From positions 1 through 64,000 of the forward strand of contig CANRFN010000018.1 of NCBI GenBank assembly GCA_947629915.1: a DNA stretch of 64,000 nt. The letters are read 5' to 3'. Source of the stretch: an uncultured Oscillospiraceae bacterium (GTDB taxonomy: Bacteria; Bacillota; Clostridia; Oscillospirales; Oscillospiraceae). Shown here in pieces: positions 1 through 9,036 of this stretch. Every line of letters starts with the position of its first letter. Within the stretch, counting starts at the first letter, position 1. The position numbers were made by a program, and so were the translations under genes. The notes under the pieces were generated by a model that did not search any database, was not told the origin of the DNA, and was given only the letters and a program-made list of their open reading frames with translations.

Positions 1-47
1 TTCTGGGCCGGTGCCGGGCCAGCTGGCCTCCCGCAGAGCGCTTGCGT

Positions 48-76
48 ATGATAGCAGCCGGGCGCCGGATTGTCAA
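48..76 (-). promoter_or_regulatory. Sigma-A promoter reading out of the left edge
   Basis: On the minus strand the -35 box TTGACA (71-76) is separated by 17 bases from the -10 box TATCAT (48-53). It would drive a leftward gene whose body lies outside the window, so nothing can be said about the product. Confidence 0.7.
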
Positions 77-407
77 CGCCTTTTTTCGTTTTTTGCACTG
101 TTTTTCTATCCCAGAAAGTTCCAGGCTATATCTTGTGGATCTAGTCATCCAGAGCCGCTATATCCAGTGCCCCCATTTCAGTCCCCATCGCAAAATACAC
201 AAGACGCATACACCCCACGGCCCTTTACCCCGAGAGACGTCCGATCTCAGGGACTGCCCTGTCAGCTTTCCCGTTTTCCAGGTCGCAGACAGGCACTCCA
301 TGTCTCCTCCCGGCTCGCATCTCGTCTCCGAGCGCTCCCCTCGTTCGGAATCACGGCAAAATGTCAGCATGTGTCGAACGGTTTTCCAGGCAAAGGAAGC
401 GAAACAC
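77..407. other. Gene-free stretch
   Basis: I see no convincing gene between the leftward promoter and the rightward promoter at 408. Open frames here have no ribosome binding site and no recognisable protein content. The sequence is pyrimidine-rich and probably holds the untranslated leader of the leftward gene. Confidence 0.5.
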
Positions 408-436
408 TTGCGCCCAGCGAAAAAAATCGCTATAAT
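408..436 (+). promoter_or_regulatory. Candidate promoter for the FAD dehydrogenase
   Basis: A consensus -10 TATAAT (431-436) lies 17 bases after a weak -35 TTGCGC (408-413). Transcription would begin near 443 and leave a leader of about 170 bases before the ATG at 617. I recognise no riboswitch in that leader. Confidence 0.5.
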
Positions 437-616
437 CATCCCTGGGATTCGCCAAAATTCGTCCCCTCTCGGGCTGGCCCAGGGAACACCGTTTCCTACC
501 AGGATAGCTTCTTCTCCAGCGGGCATCCTCTTTTTGATCGATGCCGTGCTCTCCTGGACCCCAACCACCACCCTCCTCTACATGCAGGCCGCATACCCTA
601 TTAAGGAGACCCCGCC

Positions 617-2206
617 ATGCTTCTCATTCAGAACCTCTCCCTGCCCATAGACGCCAGCCGCCAGAAGCTGCGCAGTGCGGCAGCCCAGGCACTCCGTCTG
701 CCGGAACGATCTCTCCCGGAGCTCACCATCCGCAGACAGTCCATAGACGCCCGGAACAAGGCCTCGGTCAAATGCATCACATCGGTGTCTGTCTCCCTGG
801 ACCCGGATCAGGAGCGGGCCATTCTCAAGCGGGCACCCAAAGGGGTCTCTCTTCTGGAGGAAGTGCCCTATCGGTCCCCAGAGCCCACATACAGGCCAGC
901 GCATCCCCCGGTTGTAGTGGGCATGGGCCCCGCCGGGCTCTTCGCAGCCCTCACCCTGGCCAGGGCGGGTGTGCCGCCCATTCTCCTGGAGCGGGGCAGA
1001 CCGGTGGAGGAGCGCACCAGGAATGTGGCTGCTTTCTGGGACGGCGGTCCTCTGGACCCCTGCTCCAACGTCCAGTTCGGGGAGGGCGGCGCCGGCACCT
1101 TCTCAGACGGCAAGCTCACCACCGGCATTCACGATCCCCGGATCCGCCACGTCTTGGAGACCTTTGTGGCCCACGGGGCGCCGGAGGACATTCTCTGGTC
1201 CCAGAAGCCACACATCGGCACAGACGTTCTCCGCAGTGTGATCCGCTCCATGCGGGAGGAACTGCTCACCCTGGGGGCTGAGATTCGCTTCGAACACACC
1301 CTCAGCGCCTTGGAATCCAAAGGCGGCGTCCTCACCGGCATCCGGGCAGACACCCCAACCGGTCCCGTCCGTATCCTCTGCTCCGATCTCATTCTGGCCC
1401 CAGGCCACTCCGCCCGGGACACCTTTCAGATGCTGGCTGAGGCGGAGCTGCCCCTGGAGCAAAAGCCCTTTGCCATCGGGGTGCGCATTGAGCACTGGCA
1501 GGACGCGGTGAGTGCCGCCCAGTTCGGCCCCGCCTGGGAGAAGCTTCCCCCTGCAGACTACAAGCTGGCGTGTCACCTGCCCTCTGGCCGGTCTGTCTTC
1601 ACCTTCTGCGTCTGCCCCGGCGGCCAGGTGGTGGCGGCTGCCTCCGGCCCGGGACAGGTAGTCACCAACGGGATGTCCCTTCGGGCAAGAGACGGCAGCA
1701 ACATCAACGGCGGCCTTCTGGTAGGGGTGAACCCGGCGGACTTCGGCGGAACCGATCCCCTGGCCGGGGTCCGGTTCCAAGAGCGCTGGGAGCACGCCGC
1801 CTTTGCCGCCGGCGGGGCCAGTTACCGGGCTCCCGCCCAGCGGTCTCGAGACTTCCTCGCCCGAAAGGCATCCAGCGGTCCCGGCTCCATTCTCCCCACA
1901 TACCGCCCCGGCGTGGCCTGGGGCACCCTGGACAGGGTGCTGCCGGACTACGTCCTCACCTCCCTGGCGGAGTCCATCCCCCTTCTGGACCGCAAACTCC
2001 ACGGCTTTGCCGCGCCGGATGCGGTGCTCACCGGGGTGGAGACCCGCTCTTCCTCCCCGGTCCGCATTCTCCGGGACAGCACATACCAGTCCCCCGCCCT
2101 GCGCGGCCTCTTCCCCTGCGGGGAGGGCGCCGGCTATGCCGGCGGCATCACCTCCGCCGCCGTAGACGGCATTCGCTCCGCCGAGGCGCTGCTCTGTCGG
2201 GCGTAG
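617..2206 (+). CDS. FAD-dependent dehydrogenase (COG2509-like)
   Basis: A 529-aa flavoprotein of the conserved but poorly characterised COG2509 group, predicted to be cytosolic. An N-terminal alpha/beta domain of about 95 residues precedes the dinucleotide-binding motif GMGPAGLFAA (residues 102-111). The family signature FGEGGAGTFSDGKL follows around residue 155, and a C-terminal FAD-contacting GEGAGYAGGI completes the fold. The ATG at 617 is preceded by TAAGGAG at good spacing. The gene converges on asnB with a gap of 6 bases. The substrate is unknown; family members are annotated as NAD(P)/FAD-dependent oxidoreductases. Family placement is firm, function is not. Confidence 0.88.
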   Translation: MLLIQNLSLPIDASRQKLRSAAAQALRLPERSLPELTIRRQSIDARNKASVKCITSVSVSLDPDQERAILKRAPKGVSLLEEVPYRSPEPTYRPAHPPVVVGMGPAGLFAALTLARAGVPPILLERGRPVEERTRNVAAFWDGGPLDPCSNVQFGEGGAGTFSDGKLTTGIHDPRIRHVLETFVAHGAPEDILWSQKPHIGTDVLRSVIRSMREELLTLGAEIRFEHTLSALESKGGVLTGIRADTPTGPVRILCSDLILAPGHSARDTFQMLAEAELPLEQKPFAIGVRIEHWQDAVSAAQFGPAWEKLPPADYKLACHLPSGRSVFTFCVCPGGQVVAAASGPGQVVTNGMSLRARDGSNINGGLLVGVNPADFGGTDPLAGVRFQERWEHAAFAAGGASYRAPAQRSRDFLARKASSGPGSILPTYRPGVAWGTLDRVLPDYVLTSLAESIPLLDRKLHGFAAPDAVLTGVETRSSSPVRILRDSTYQSPALRGLFPCGEGAGYAGGITSAAVDGIRSAEALLCRA

Positions 2207-2212
2207 CACCGC

Positions 2213-4066
2213 TCACACCAGCTGGACCCTATAGTGCTCCAACCAGTGGTTCACCTGCACCAGATACGCGATGGTCTGGGGCCGGTTCATCAGCTGGCCA
2301 TACCAGGGGATGCTCTCGTTGGGGCCCGGGTGATCCAGCAGCTCCTCCAGTGCCTCTCGCCGGACGATGTCCAACAGGGGCGCATGGGGCGCATCCAACA
2401 CCTGCCGCAGCATCCGGGACACCGCCTGCAGGTACACCGGGTGATGGGTTTTGGGATAAGGGCTCTTCTTGCGCCACAAAATATCCTCCGGCAGCCAGCC
2501 CTCCATGGCCTGCCGCAGCAGTCCCTTCTCTCTCCCCTGGTAGTCTTTGAACGCCCAGGGAATCCCGTAGAGGTACTGGGCGATGCGGTAGTCGCAGAAA
2601 GGCACCCGCACCTCCAGGCCGCTCCACATGCTCATCCGGTCTTTCCGATCCAAAAGGGTCTGCATGAACCAGCGGAAGTTGAGGTACACCATCTCCCGCA
2701 TCCGTTTTTCCAGGCCCGTGCGCCCCGGCAACATGGGGGTCTCCGCCACCGTCTTTCGGTACTGGGCGTCCACAAAGCCGAAGGGGTCCGCTCCACGAAG
2801 CACCTCAGGCCGCAGGAAGCTGGCCCGATAGCCGGTGGACTGGGCCCAGGGGAAGCCCTCCCGCTCCCGGATGGTGGGGTCCCGGAACCAGGGGTAGCCG
2901 CCGAAGATCTCGTCCGCGCACTCCCCGGAGAGGGCCACCGTGGCCCCGGTCTTGATCTCCCTGCAGAAGAGCAGCAGGGAGGAGTCCACATCCGCCATGC
3001 CGGGCAGGTCTCTGGCCTCGGTGGCATCCAACAGAGCCGCCGCCACATCTTCGCTGTCCAGCACCACCCGGTGGTGTCCGCCGGTGAGGGCATCCTCCAT
3101 CTCCCCGATGAAGTCGTCATCGCTGGTGGGCTGGAACTTGCTCTTTCGGAAATACTGGCTGTTGTCCCGGTAGGTCACGCTCCAGGTCTGCAGCTTCTCC
3201 CCCCGGGCGGCCAGTTCCCTGTCCGCAATTGCGGAGATCAGGCTGGAGTCCAGCCCGCCGGAGAGGAAGGTGGCCACCGGCACATCGCTCACCAGTTGGC
3301 GGCGGACCGCATCGGTCACCAGCCAGCGGACGTGGGCGGCGGTGTCCTCAAACCGCTCCAGGTGCTCCCGGTCCTCCAGGTTCCAGTACCGGCGGAGGGA
3401 GAGCCGATGTCCCTCGTAATATCCGCAGCAGGCCGGCTCCACCTCCCGGATTCCCCGGAACACCCCGGAGCCGGGAATGCGGCCAGGCCCCAGCAGCATC
3501 ACCTCCAGGATTCCCGATTGATCCACCTCCGGCTTCACCCAGGGCATGGTCAGAAGGCCCTTGATCTCTGAGGCGAAGGCAAACCTGTCCCCTTCCGTGC
3601 TGTAGAAGAGGGGCTTTACCCCCATCCTGTCCCGGGCCAGAAAGAGCCGCTGCCGGTGTTCCTCCCAGACGGCGAAGGCGAAGATCCCGTTGCACCGGTC
3701 CACGCAGCTGTCTCCCCACTGGGCGTAGGCGTGGAGCAGCACCTCCGTGTCCGAGTGGGTCCGAAACCGGTGTCCCAGGGAGGCCAGCTCCCCCCGGAGC
3801 TCCTCCGTGTTGTACAGCTCCCCGTTGTACACCATGGCAAAGCTCTCCCCGGTGGGGTTTCCGTCCTCCCCGGCGGCCAGCAGGAACGGCTGTCTCCCGC
3901 CCTGGATATCCACCACCGCCAGACGGTTGTGAAAGAGCGCAGCCCGCCCCTGGCGATAGGTTCCCTGCTGATCCGGTCCCCGCCGGGCCATGGAGGCCAG
4001 CAGCGGTCCCTGAAGTTCCTCAAAGTGGACGAGCCCTTCCTCCACAAAGCCAGCAATTGCACACAT
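2213..4066 (-). CDS. asnB: Asparagine synthase (glutamine-hydrolysing)
   Basis: A 617-aa enzyme converting aspartate, glutamine and ATP to asparagine. The start at 4066 is chosen because it places the catalytic nucleophile at Cys2 (MCAIAGF) and has AGGAGGGA 7 bases upstream; an in-frame start 18 bases earlier would bury the cysteine. The class II amidotransferase domain with YNGELYN is followed by the synthetase domain with the PP-loop SGGLDSS. Length is normal for AsnB. The gene is transcribed alone, divergent from the small gene at 4197. Confidence 0.95.
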   Translation of the reverse strand: MCAIAGFVEEGLVHFEELQGPLLASMARRGPDQQGTYRQGRAALFHNRLAVVDIQGGRQPFLLAAGEDGNPTGESFAMVYNGELYNTEELRGELASLGHRFRTHSDTEVLLHAYAQWGDSCVDRCNGIFAFAVWEEHRQRLFLARDRMGVKPLFYSTEGDRFAFASEIKGLLTMPWVKPEVDQSGILEVMLLGPGRIPGSGVFRGIREVEPACCGYYEGHRLSLRRYWNLEDREHLERFEDTAAHVRWLVTDAVRRQLVSDVPVATFLSGGLDSSLISAIADRELAARGEKLQTWSVTYRDNSQYFRKSKFQPTSDDDFIGEMEDALTGGHHRVVLDSEDVAAALLDATEARDLPGMADVDSSLLLFCREIKTGATVALSGECADEIFGGYPWFRDPTIREREGFPWAQSTGYRASFLRPEVLRGADPFGFVDAQYRKTVAETPMLPGRTGLEKRMREMVYLNFRWFMQTLLDRKDRMSMWSGLEVRVPFCDYRIAQYLYGIPWAFKDYQGREKGLLRQAMEGWLPEDILWRKKSPYPKTHHPVYLQAVSRMLRQVLDAPHAPLLDIVRREALEELLDHPGPNESIPWYGQLMNRPQTIAYLVQVNHWLEHYRVQLV

Positions 4067-4196
4067 CGCAGATTCCCTCCTCATAAAGAGGCGCCCGCCT
4101 GGCCGGCGGACGCCCTTGTCTGCAGCCCTATCCTATGTCCCGCGGGGCCAAATGGTACCACACTGAATATTCTAGATACAAAGGAGGCGCACCACC

Positions 4197-4397
4197 ATGT
4201 CCCTGATCGATTTTCCCACCCCGGTCATCGTCCCCTACCAGGAGATGTATGAGACCCTCTTCAATGCCATCACCGATGCATTGGACACCATGCAAAAGAA
4301 CACTCCGGCCGCAAAGATCCTGATGGAGGCCCAGCAGAAGACGGAAGAGATGTATATCAGCGCAGACCCAAAGGCACAGAAGCCGGAGGAGAAGTGA
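4197..4397 (+). CDS. Small hypothetical protein
   Basis: A 66-aa protein with a strong ribosome binding site (AAAGGAGG, 9 bases before the ATG). It is acidic and mostly helical, with no signal peptide or membrane segment and a charged, proline-containing tail (PKAQKPEEK). I recognise no family. The ribosome binding site and tidy composition make it a credible gene. It is followed by about 200 bases before the SLH protein. Confidence 0.6.
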   Translation: MSLIDFPTPVIVPYQEMYETLFNAITDALDTMQKNTPAAKILMEAQQKTEEMYISADPKAQKPEEK

Positions 4398-4532
4398 AGC
4401 ATCCCGTTTCCCCCGTCTGACCGCTTCCTCCAAGCCAAACCAACTTCCAGCTCCCGCTGGAAAGAAAGCTCAAATTCCAATTGACAGCCCCTTTTCTTCC
4501 AGGTAAAATCCATGTCAGCGATAGCATGCGCG

Positions 4533-4559
4533 GGGAGGGCGCAGAAAATGCGCCCTCCC
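4533..4559 (+). promoter_or_regulatory. Hairpin in the leader of the SLH protein
   Basis: A perfect 11-base stem (GGGAGGGCGCA with its complement) encloses a 5-base GAAAA loop. It lies 41 bases before the ATG at 4601. No T-run follows, so it is more likely an mRNA-stability or attenuation element, or a weak terminator of the upstream small gene, than a classical terminator. Confidence 0.5.
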
Positions 4560-4600
4560 TCCCGCCTCGCGGTGGATCTGGACGGAAAGGGGCTCTTGTC

Positions 4601-6784
4601 ATGGCGCATTCTCTCTGGAAAAAGGGGCTGTCTCTGGTGCTCTCCCTCTGCCTGGTGCTCTCGGCTCTCCCCAGGCTGGCCCGGGCATCGGACTACATAG
4701 ACATATCAGACAGCCCTGCAAAAGAGGCCATAGAGCGCTGGTCGGACTACGGCGTGATCCACGGGGACACCACCGGGGCATTTCATCCGGACGCCACGGT
4801 CACCCGTGCGGAGGCGGCACAGTTCATGGTTAATCTCCTCCACCTGGAGAAGACGGCAGACCTCTCCGCCTATGTGGATGTGGACGAGCACGCCTGGTAC
4901 GCCGTGGGTCTCAGCAAGTGCGTCAAGGCCGGTCTCATCAGCGGCAGCGGCAACCGCCTCATGCCCACAGAGCTGGCAGATCGGCAGACGGTGATGGTCC
5001 TGCTCTGTCTAGCCCTGGGCATCGATGACTCCCTCCCCCAGGCGGACGCCATCCTCCCGGACGACAGCTCCATCGCCGGCTGGGCCAGAGGGTCGGTATA
5101 CGCCCTTCTGAACATGGGCTTTGACGTCACCAAAGACGGGCAGGTCCGCCCCACAGATCCCATCACCCGGGCGGAATTCGTGCTCTTGCTGGACAATCTG
5201 ATCGCCGCCTATATTCACCAGGACGGCACCCACGCCCCGGTAGCCCGGAACGGCATCACCCTCACCGTGGCGGATCGGGTGGTGCTCACCGGCCTTGCCA
5301 CCTATCCCGTGGTGGTGGCGGGCAGCTGCGAGCCCTGGGTGGACCTGAGTCAGACCCGGGGCAGCTACCCCCTGGTGGTGTGTGCCAACAACGCTATCGT
5401 GACGGGGGCGCCGGCGCGGTGTCCCCTCAACACGGTGTGGGCCCCCAACTGCACCGTAAACGGCAACATCTACGCCACCTACACCCTGCAGTTTGTAGAC
5501 CAGGACGGTCTCCCCGTCCCCGGGGTAAAGGCCTGCCTCTGGGAGGACAGCCTGTGTCACGCCCCCAAGACCGCAGACAGCACCGGCCGCATTATCTTTC
5601 CCATGACCCCATACAGCTACCACAGCGAGATCCTCTCCGTCCCGGACGGATATCTCAATGAGGGCCCCGCGGAGACCTATCTCTCCATCGGCGGCGGCAC
5701 CTATCGGTTCCGCCTCACAAACCTGCACACCTCTGACTCCGTCTCCACGGAGGTCGGGAGGGAGCCCGAGGACAGTGCGCCCAACGCCGATGCCGCGGAA
5801 GGCCTCAGCCAGATCCGCATGGATGTCCCCGAGGGCTATGCGGTAGGAGACCGGATGCCGAACCTCACCTTTACAGACGTATTCGGCAATGCCCGCACCC
5901 TCTACGGGGCCCTGGGGGTGAAGGACATGGTGTTGGTGACGGTATGGAACACCAGGAACTTCTGGGGTATGCAGGAGATGCAGAGCCTCTCCGGCGCGTA
6001 CCAGCGGTACCAGGACAACGTGGAGATCTTCGCCCTCTCCGATGGGGACAGCGCGGCGGTACTGGAGGCATTTGCCCGCACCACCGGCTGCCTCTTCCCC
6101 GTAGGCCAGGATCCTATCGGGCTGCGGGCGGCCGCCGGGTTGGACAGCAATCCCCTGAGCTTTGTGGTGGACCGGTACGGCATCATCGCCCGGATCCAGC
6201 AGACCCCCTTCGTGCTGCAGAACGATGTGGAGAATCTCTTTGCACGCTACACCGCAGCGGACTATCCGAACACCATCTTCACCGAAGATGATCTGAGCGC
6301 CCCCTGTGATATGATCCCCAGCACACAGGCGAAGCTCTCCGCCGCACTGAACGTTCCCGGAGGCAAGTTGCTCTTCCACAATCCGGACACCCCGGCCGCC
6401 TGGCCCTTTGTGGCGCTGCGGGAGGGCGGCCGCACGCTGGCCATGGCCGGCAATGTGGGCGTAGAGGAGAGCCGGGCCATTGTGGGCTTCCAGGCCACCG
6501 CCCAGGCGGGAGACTGTCTCGTTTTGGAGTACAGGCAGGACATGACTCAAACGTTGGCGGTCCTGTTTCTCGATGTGGACGGCACGGCTGAGGAAGTTCT
6601 CCCCAGCACTGGAGACTGGACCACCTTTGTGTACCCCCTCTCGGCGGGCACCCACAACATCACACTCTCCCTCTATTGCGGCGCCATGTCCGATGGCGAG
6701 ACACCCAGCCTGACCTTCCTGGACAACATCCGCGTGGTCTCAGAGGAGGAGGCGGCACGGCTTCGGACTGGCCAGCCGCACTGA
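4601..6784 (+). CDS. SLH-domain surface protein with redoxin-like domain
   Basis: A 727-aa exported protein. The start at 4601 gives a classical signal peptide (Lys-Lys, a hydrophobic LSLVLSLCLVLSAL core, cleavage near ARA-SDY) and has GGAAAGG upstream; an in-frame start 120 bases earlier would hide the signal. Three S-layer homology repeats (roughly residues 30-215) should anchor it to the cell wall. A linker and beta-rich region follow. A thioredoxin/AhpC-like fold (about residues 430-565) has WNTRNFW where a redoxin would carry W-C-x-x-C. A C-terminal beta domain ends near residue 720. Without the cysteines it is unlikely to be a conventional thiol oxidoreductase. Confidence 0.82.
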   Translation: MAHSLWKKGLSLVLSLCLVLSALPRLARASDYIDISDSPAKEAIERWSDYGVIHGDTTGAFHPDATVTRAEAAQFMVNLLHLEKTADLSAYVDVDEHAWYAVGLSKCVKAGLISGSGNRLMPTELADRQTVMVLLCLALGIDDSLPQADAILPDDSSIAGWARGSVYALLNMGFDVTKDGQVRPTDPITRAEFVLLLDNLIAAYIHQDGTHAPVARNGITLTVADRVVLTGLATYPVVVAGSCEPWVDLSQTRGSYPLVVCANNAIVTGAPARCPLNTVWAPNCTVNGNIYATYTLQFVDQDGLPVPGVKACLWEDSLCHAPKTADSTGRIIFPMTPYSYHSEILSVPDGYLNEGPAETYLSIGGGTYRFRLTNLHTSDSVSTEVGREPEDSAPNADAAEGLSQIRMDVPEGYAVGDRMPNLTFTDVFGNARTLYGALGVKDMVLVTVWNTRNFWGMQEMQSLSGAYQRYQDNVEIFALSDGDSAAVLEAFARTTGCLFPVGQDPIGLRAAAGLDSNPLSFVVDRYGIIARIQQTPFVLQNDVENLFARYTAADYPNTIFTEDDLSAPCDMIPSTQAKLSAALNVPGGKLLFHNPDTPAAWPFVALREGGRTLAMAGNVGVEESRAIVGFQATAQAGDCLVLEYRQDMTQTLAVLFLDVDGTAEEVLPSTGDWTTFVYPLSAGTHNITLSLYCGAMSDGETPSLTFLDNIRVVSEEEAARLRTGQPH

Positions 6785-6865
6785 ATTCCCGGCAAAACGG
6801 CCCAATTGGGTATGAACTGCCGAAAAACAGCATGGAAAATGGCGTAAAATCCCCTGAATTCCCTC

Positions 6866-6894
6866 TTGACACCCCCTTTTCCCGGTGCTAGACT
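6866..6894 (+). promoter_or_regulatory. Promoter of the thrS T-box transcript
   Basis: The -35 TTGACA (6866-6871) and -10 TAGACT (6889-6894) are spaced by 17 bases and sit just upstream of the T-box leader. Confidence 0.8.
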
Positions 6895-6899
6895 GGGGC

Positions 6900-7135
6900 G
6901 CAACAGAGCAAAGAGGGAGAAGAAACCGCGCAGCGGCGGACAGAGAGGGACACGCTTGGTGGAAGTGTCCCACGAGACGCGGCGGCTGTACCACTCCTGA
7001 GCTGTCCGGGAGGACCGGACCGGGCCCTCCCGTTACAGAGGACACGAGCGACAGCATCTTGGCTGTAAGCAGGGTGGAACCGTGGAGCGCACTGCGCCTC
7101 ACCCCTGGAATTTCTCCGGGGGTGAGGCGTTTTTC
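6900..7135 (+). promoter_or_regulatory. T-box leader (threonine) with terminator
   Basis: The conserved T-box AGGGTGGAACCGTGG lies at 7071-7085. The intrinsic terminator stem CGCCTCACCCC/GGGGTGAGGCG (7095-7129) with TTTTTC follows. Upstream stem-I elements, including an AGAGAGG segment near 6943, match the class. The candidate specifier codon is ACC (Thr) at about 6990-6992, inferred from its position and from the downstream gene. Uncharged tRNA-Thr should stabilise the antiterminator and raise thrS expression. Confidence 0.9.
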
Positions 7136-7164
7136 ATCCCCCGGAACGGAAAGGAACTGTCCCT

Positions 7165-8922
7165 ATGTCTGAAGAAAACCTGTACACCTTTGAGAACGAG
7201 ACGTACCGCAAGACCTACTGGCACACCTGCTCTCACGTCCTGGCCCAGGCCATGAAGCGGCTGCACCCCGAGGTGAAGCTGGCCATCGGACCCGCCATCG
7301 ACAACGGCTTCTACTATGACTTCGACACCCCCGCCCCCTTCACCGAGTCTCAGCTGGCCGAACTGGAGGCGGAGATGCGCAAGATCTGCAAGGAGAAGCT
7401 GAAGCTGGAGCGATTTGAACTGCCCCGGGCGGAGGCCGTGGCCTTCATGGAGGAGAAGGGCGAGCCCTATAAAGTAGAGCTCATCAACGACCTCCCGGAG
7501 GACGCTGTGATCTCCTTCTACCGCCAGGGCGAGTTCACGGACCTCTGCGCCGGCCCCCACCTGGACAGCACCGGCCGGATCAAGGGCAACGCCATCAAGC
7601 TCACCGCCTGCAATGCCGCCTACTGGCGCGGGGACTCCAACCGGCAGACCCTGCAGCGGATCTACGGCGTGGCCTTCCCTAAGAAGGAGGAGCTGGATCA
7701 GTACCTGGCCCGGATCGAAGAGGCCAAGAAACGGGACCACCGCAAATTGGGCAAGGAGCTGGGCCTCTATATGCTGATGGACGAGGGCCCCGGCTTCCCG
7801 TTCTTTCTCCCCAAGGGCATGGTGCTGCGCAACACCCTCATAGACTACTGGCGCCAGGTCCACAAGCGCTACGGCTATGTGGAGATCTCCACCCCCATCA
7901 TGCTGAACCGTCAGCTGTGGGAGCGGTCCGGCCACTGGGACCACTATAAAAACAACATGTACACCACCGTCATCGATGACACGGACTTCGCCATCAAGCC
8001 CATGAACTGCCCCGGCGGCATGCTGGTGTACGCCAGCGAGCCCCACAGCTACCGGGATCTGCCCTTGCGGGTGGGCGAGTTGGGTCTGGTGCACCGCCAC
8101 GAGCTGTCCGGCGCCCTCCACGGCCTGTTCCGGGTGCGCTGCTTCACCCAGGATGATGCCCACATCTTCATGACCTGGGACCAGATGAAGGACGAGATCA
8201 AGAACGTGGTGAAGCTCTTCGATGAGGTGTACTCCGTGTTCGGCCTGTCCTATGAGATCGAGGTCTCCACCATGCCGGAGGACCACATGGGCGATGAGAA
8301 GGACTGGGATTTCGCCACCGAGACCCTGGAGGCCGCCATCACCGAACTGGGCAAGACCTACACCATCAACGAGGGCGATGGCGCCTTCTACGGCCCCAAG
8401 CTGGACTTCCATCTGGCAGACTCCCTGGGCCGGACCTGGCAGTGCGGCACCATCCAGCTGGACATGCAGCTGCCCGAGCGCTTCGAGCTGGAGTACGTGG
8501 GCGAAGACGGACAGAAGCACCGCCCCGTGATGATCCACCGGGTGGTTCTGGGCTCCATCGAGCGCTTCATCGGCGTCATCACCGAGCACTTTGCCGGCGC
8601 CTTCCCCGCCTGGCTGGCCCCCGTCCAGGTGAAGATCCTGCCGGTTACGGACCGGGCCAACGGCTACGCCGATGCGGTCGCCGCCAAGCTGGACGCCTGC
8701 GGCTTCCGGGTTGAGACGGACAAGCGCAACGAGAAGATCGGCAAGAAGATCCGCGAGGCGCAGCTCATGAAGATCCCCTACATGCTGGTGGTGGGAGACC
8801 GGGATATGGAGAACAGCACCGTCTCTCCCCGGCACCGCACCGGCAAGGACCTGGGTGCCATGTCTCAGGAGGACTTCATCAAGCTGCTGGGCGATGAGGT
8901 CTCCTCCAAGGCCATCCTCTAA
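7165..8922 (+). CDS. thrS: Threonyl-tRNA synthetase, TGS-less form
   Basis: A 585-aa class II synthetase that charges tRNA-Thr. It begins directly at the editing/second additional domain (HTCSHVLAQAMKRL near residue 15). The TGS domain of about 60 residues found at the N-terminus of typical 640-aa enzymes is absent. The catalytic core shows MNCPGG and HRHELSGALHGL (zinc and substrate site), motif 2 RVRCFTQDDAHIF and motif 3 GSIERFIG. A C-terminal anticodon-binding domain starts near residue 485. The T-box controls it in cis, and a strong terminator follows. Confidence 0.95.
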   Translation: MSEENLYTFENETYRKTYWHTCSHVLAQAMKRLHPEVKLAIGPAIDNGFYYDFDTPAPFTESQLAELEAEMRKICKEKLKLERFELPRAEAVAFMEEKGEPYKVELINDLPEDAVISFYRQGEFTDLCAGPHLDSTGRIKGNAIKLTACNAAYWRGDSNRQTLQRIYGVAFPKKEELDQYLARIEEAKKRDHRKLGKELGLYMLMDEGPGFPFFLPKGMVLRNTLIDYWRQVHKRYGYVEISTPIMLNRQLWERSGHWDHYKNNMYTTVIDDTDFAIKPMNCPGGMLVYASEPHSYRDLPLRVGELGLVHRHELSGALHGLFRVRCFTQDDAHIFMTWDQMKDEIKNVVKLFDEVYSVFGLSYEIEVSTMPEDHMGDEKDWDFATETLEAAITELGKTYTINEGDGAFYGPKLDFHLADSLGRTWQCGTIQLDMQLPERFELEYVGEDGQKHRPVMIHRVVLGSIERFIGVITEHFAGAFPAWLAPVQVKILPVTDRANGYADAVAAKLDACGFRVETDKRNEKIGKKIREAQLMKIPYMLVVGDRDMENSTVSPRHRTGKDLGAMSQEDFIKLLGDEVSSKAIL

Positions 8923-8950
8923 AAGACGGCACACCAACATCGTGCAATTG

Positions 8951-8993
8951 CTCCCCAGCCCCGGGCCGCTTTCCGGGCTGGGGAGCTCTTTCC
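8951..8993 (+). terminator. thrS terminator
   Basis: A 13-base GC-rich stem (CTCCCCAGCCCGG family, 8951-8985) with a short loop is followed by CTCTTTCC. It lies 28 bases after the thrS stop. Confidence 0.8.
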
Positions 8994-9036
8994 CACCAGC
9001 ATCTCGCGTCCATGCTCTGAAAGGCAGGTCCTCACT

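Noticed and set aside
11-650. Overlapping open frames in the first 650 bases
   Set aside because: Several frames are open at once, all with low-complexity Pro/Ser/Arg content and no ribosome site; better read as non-coding leader DNA.
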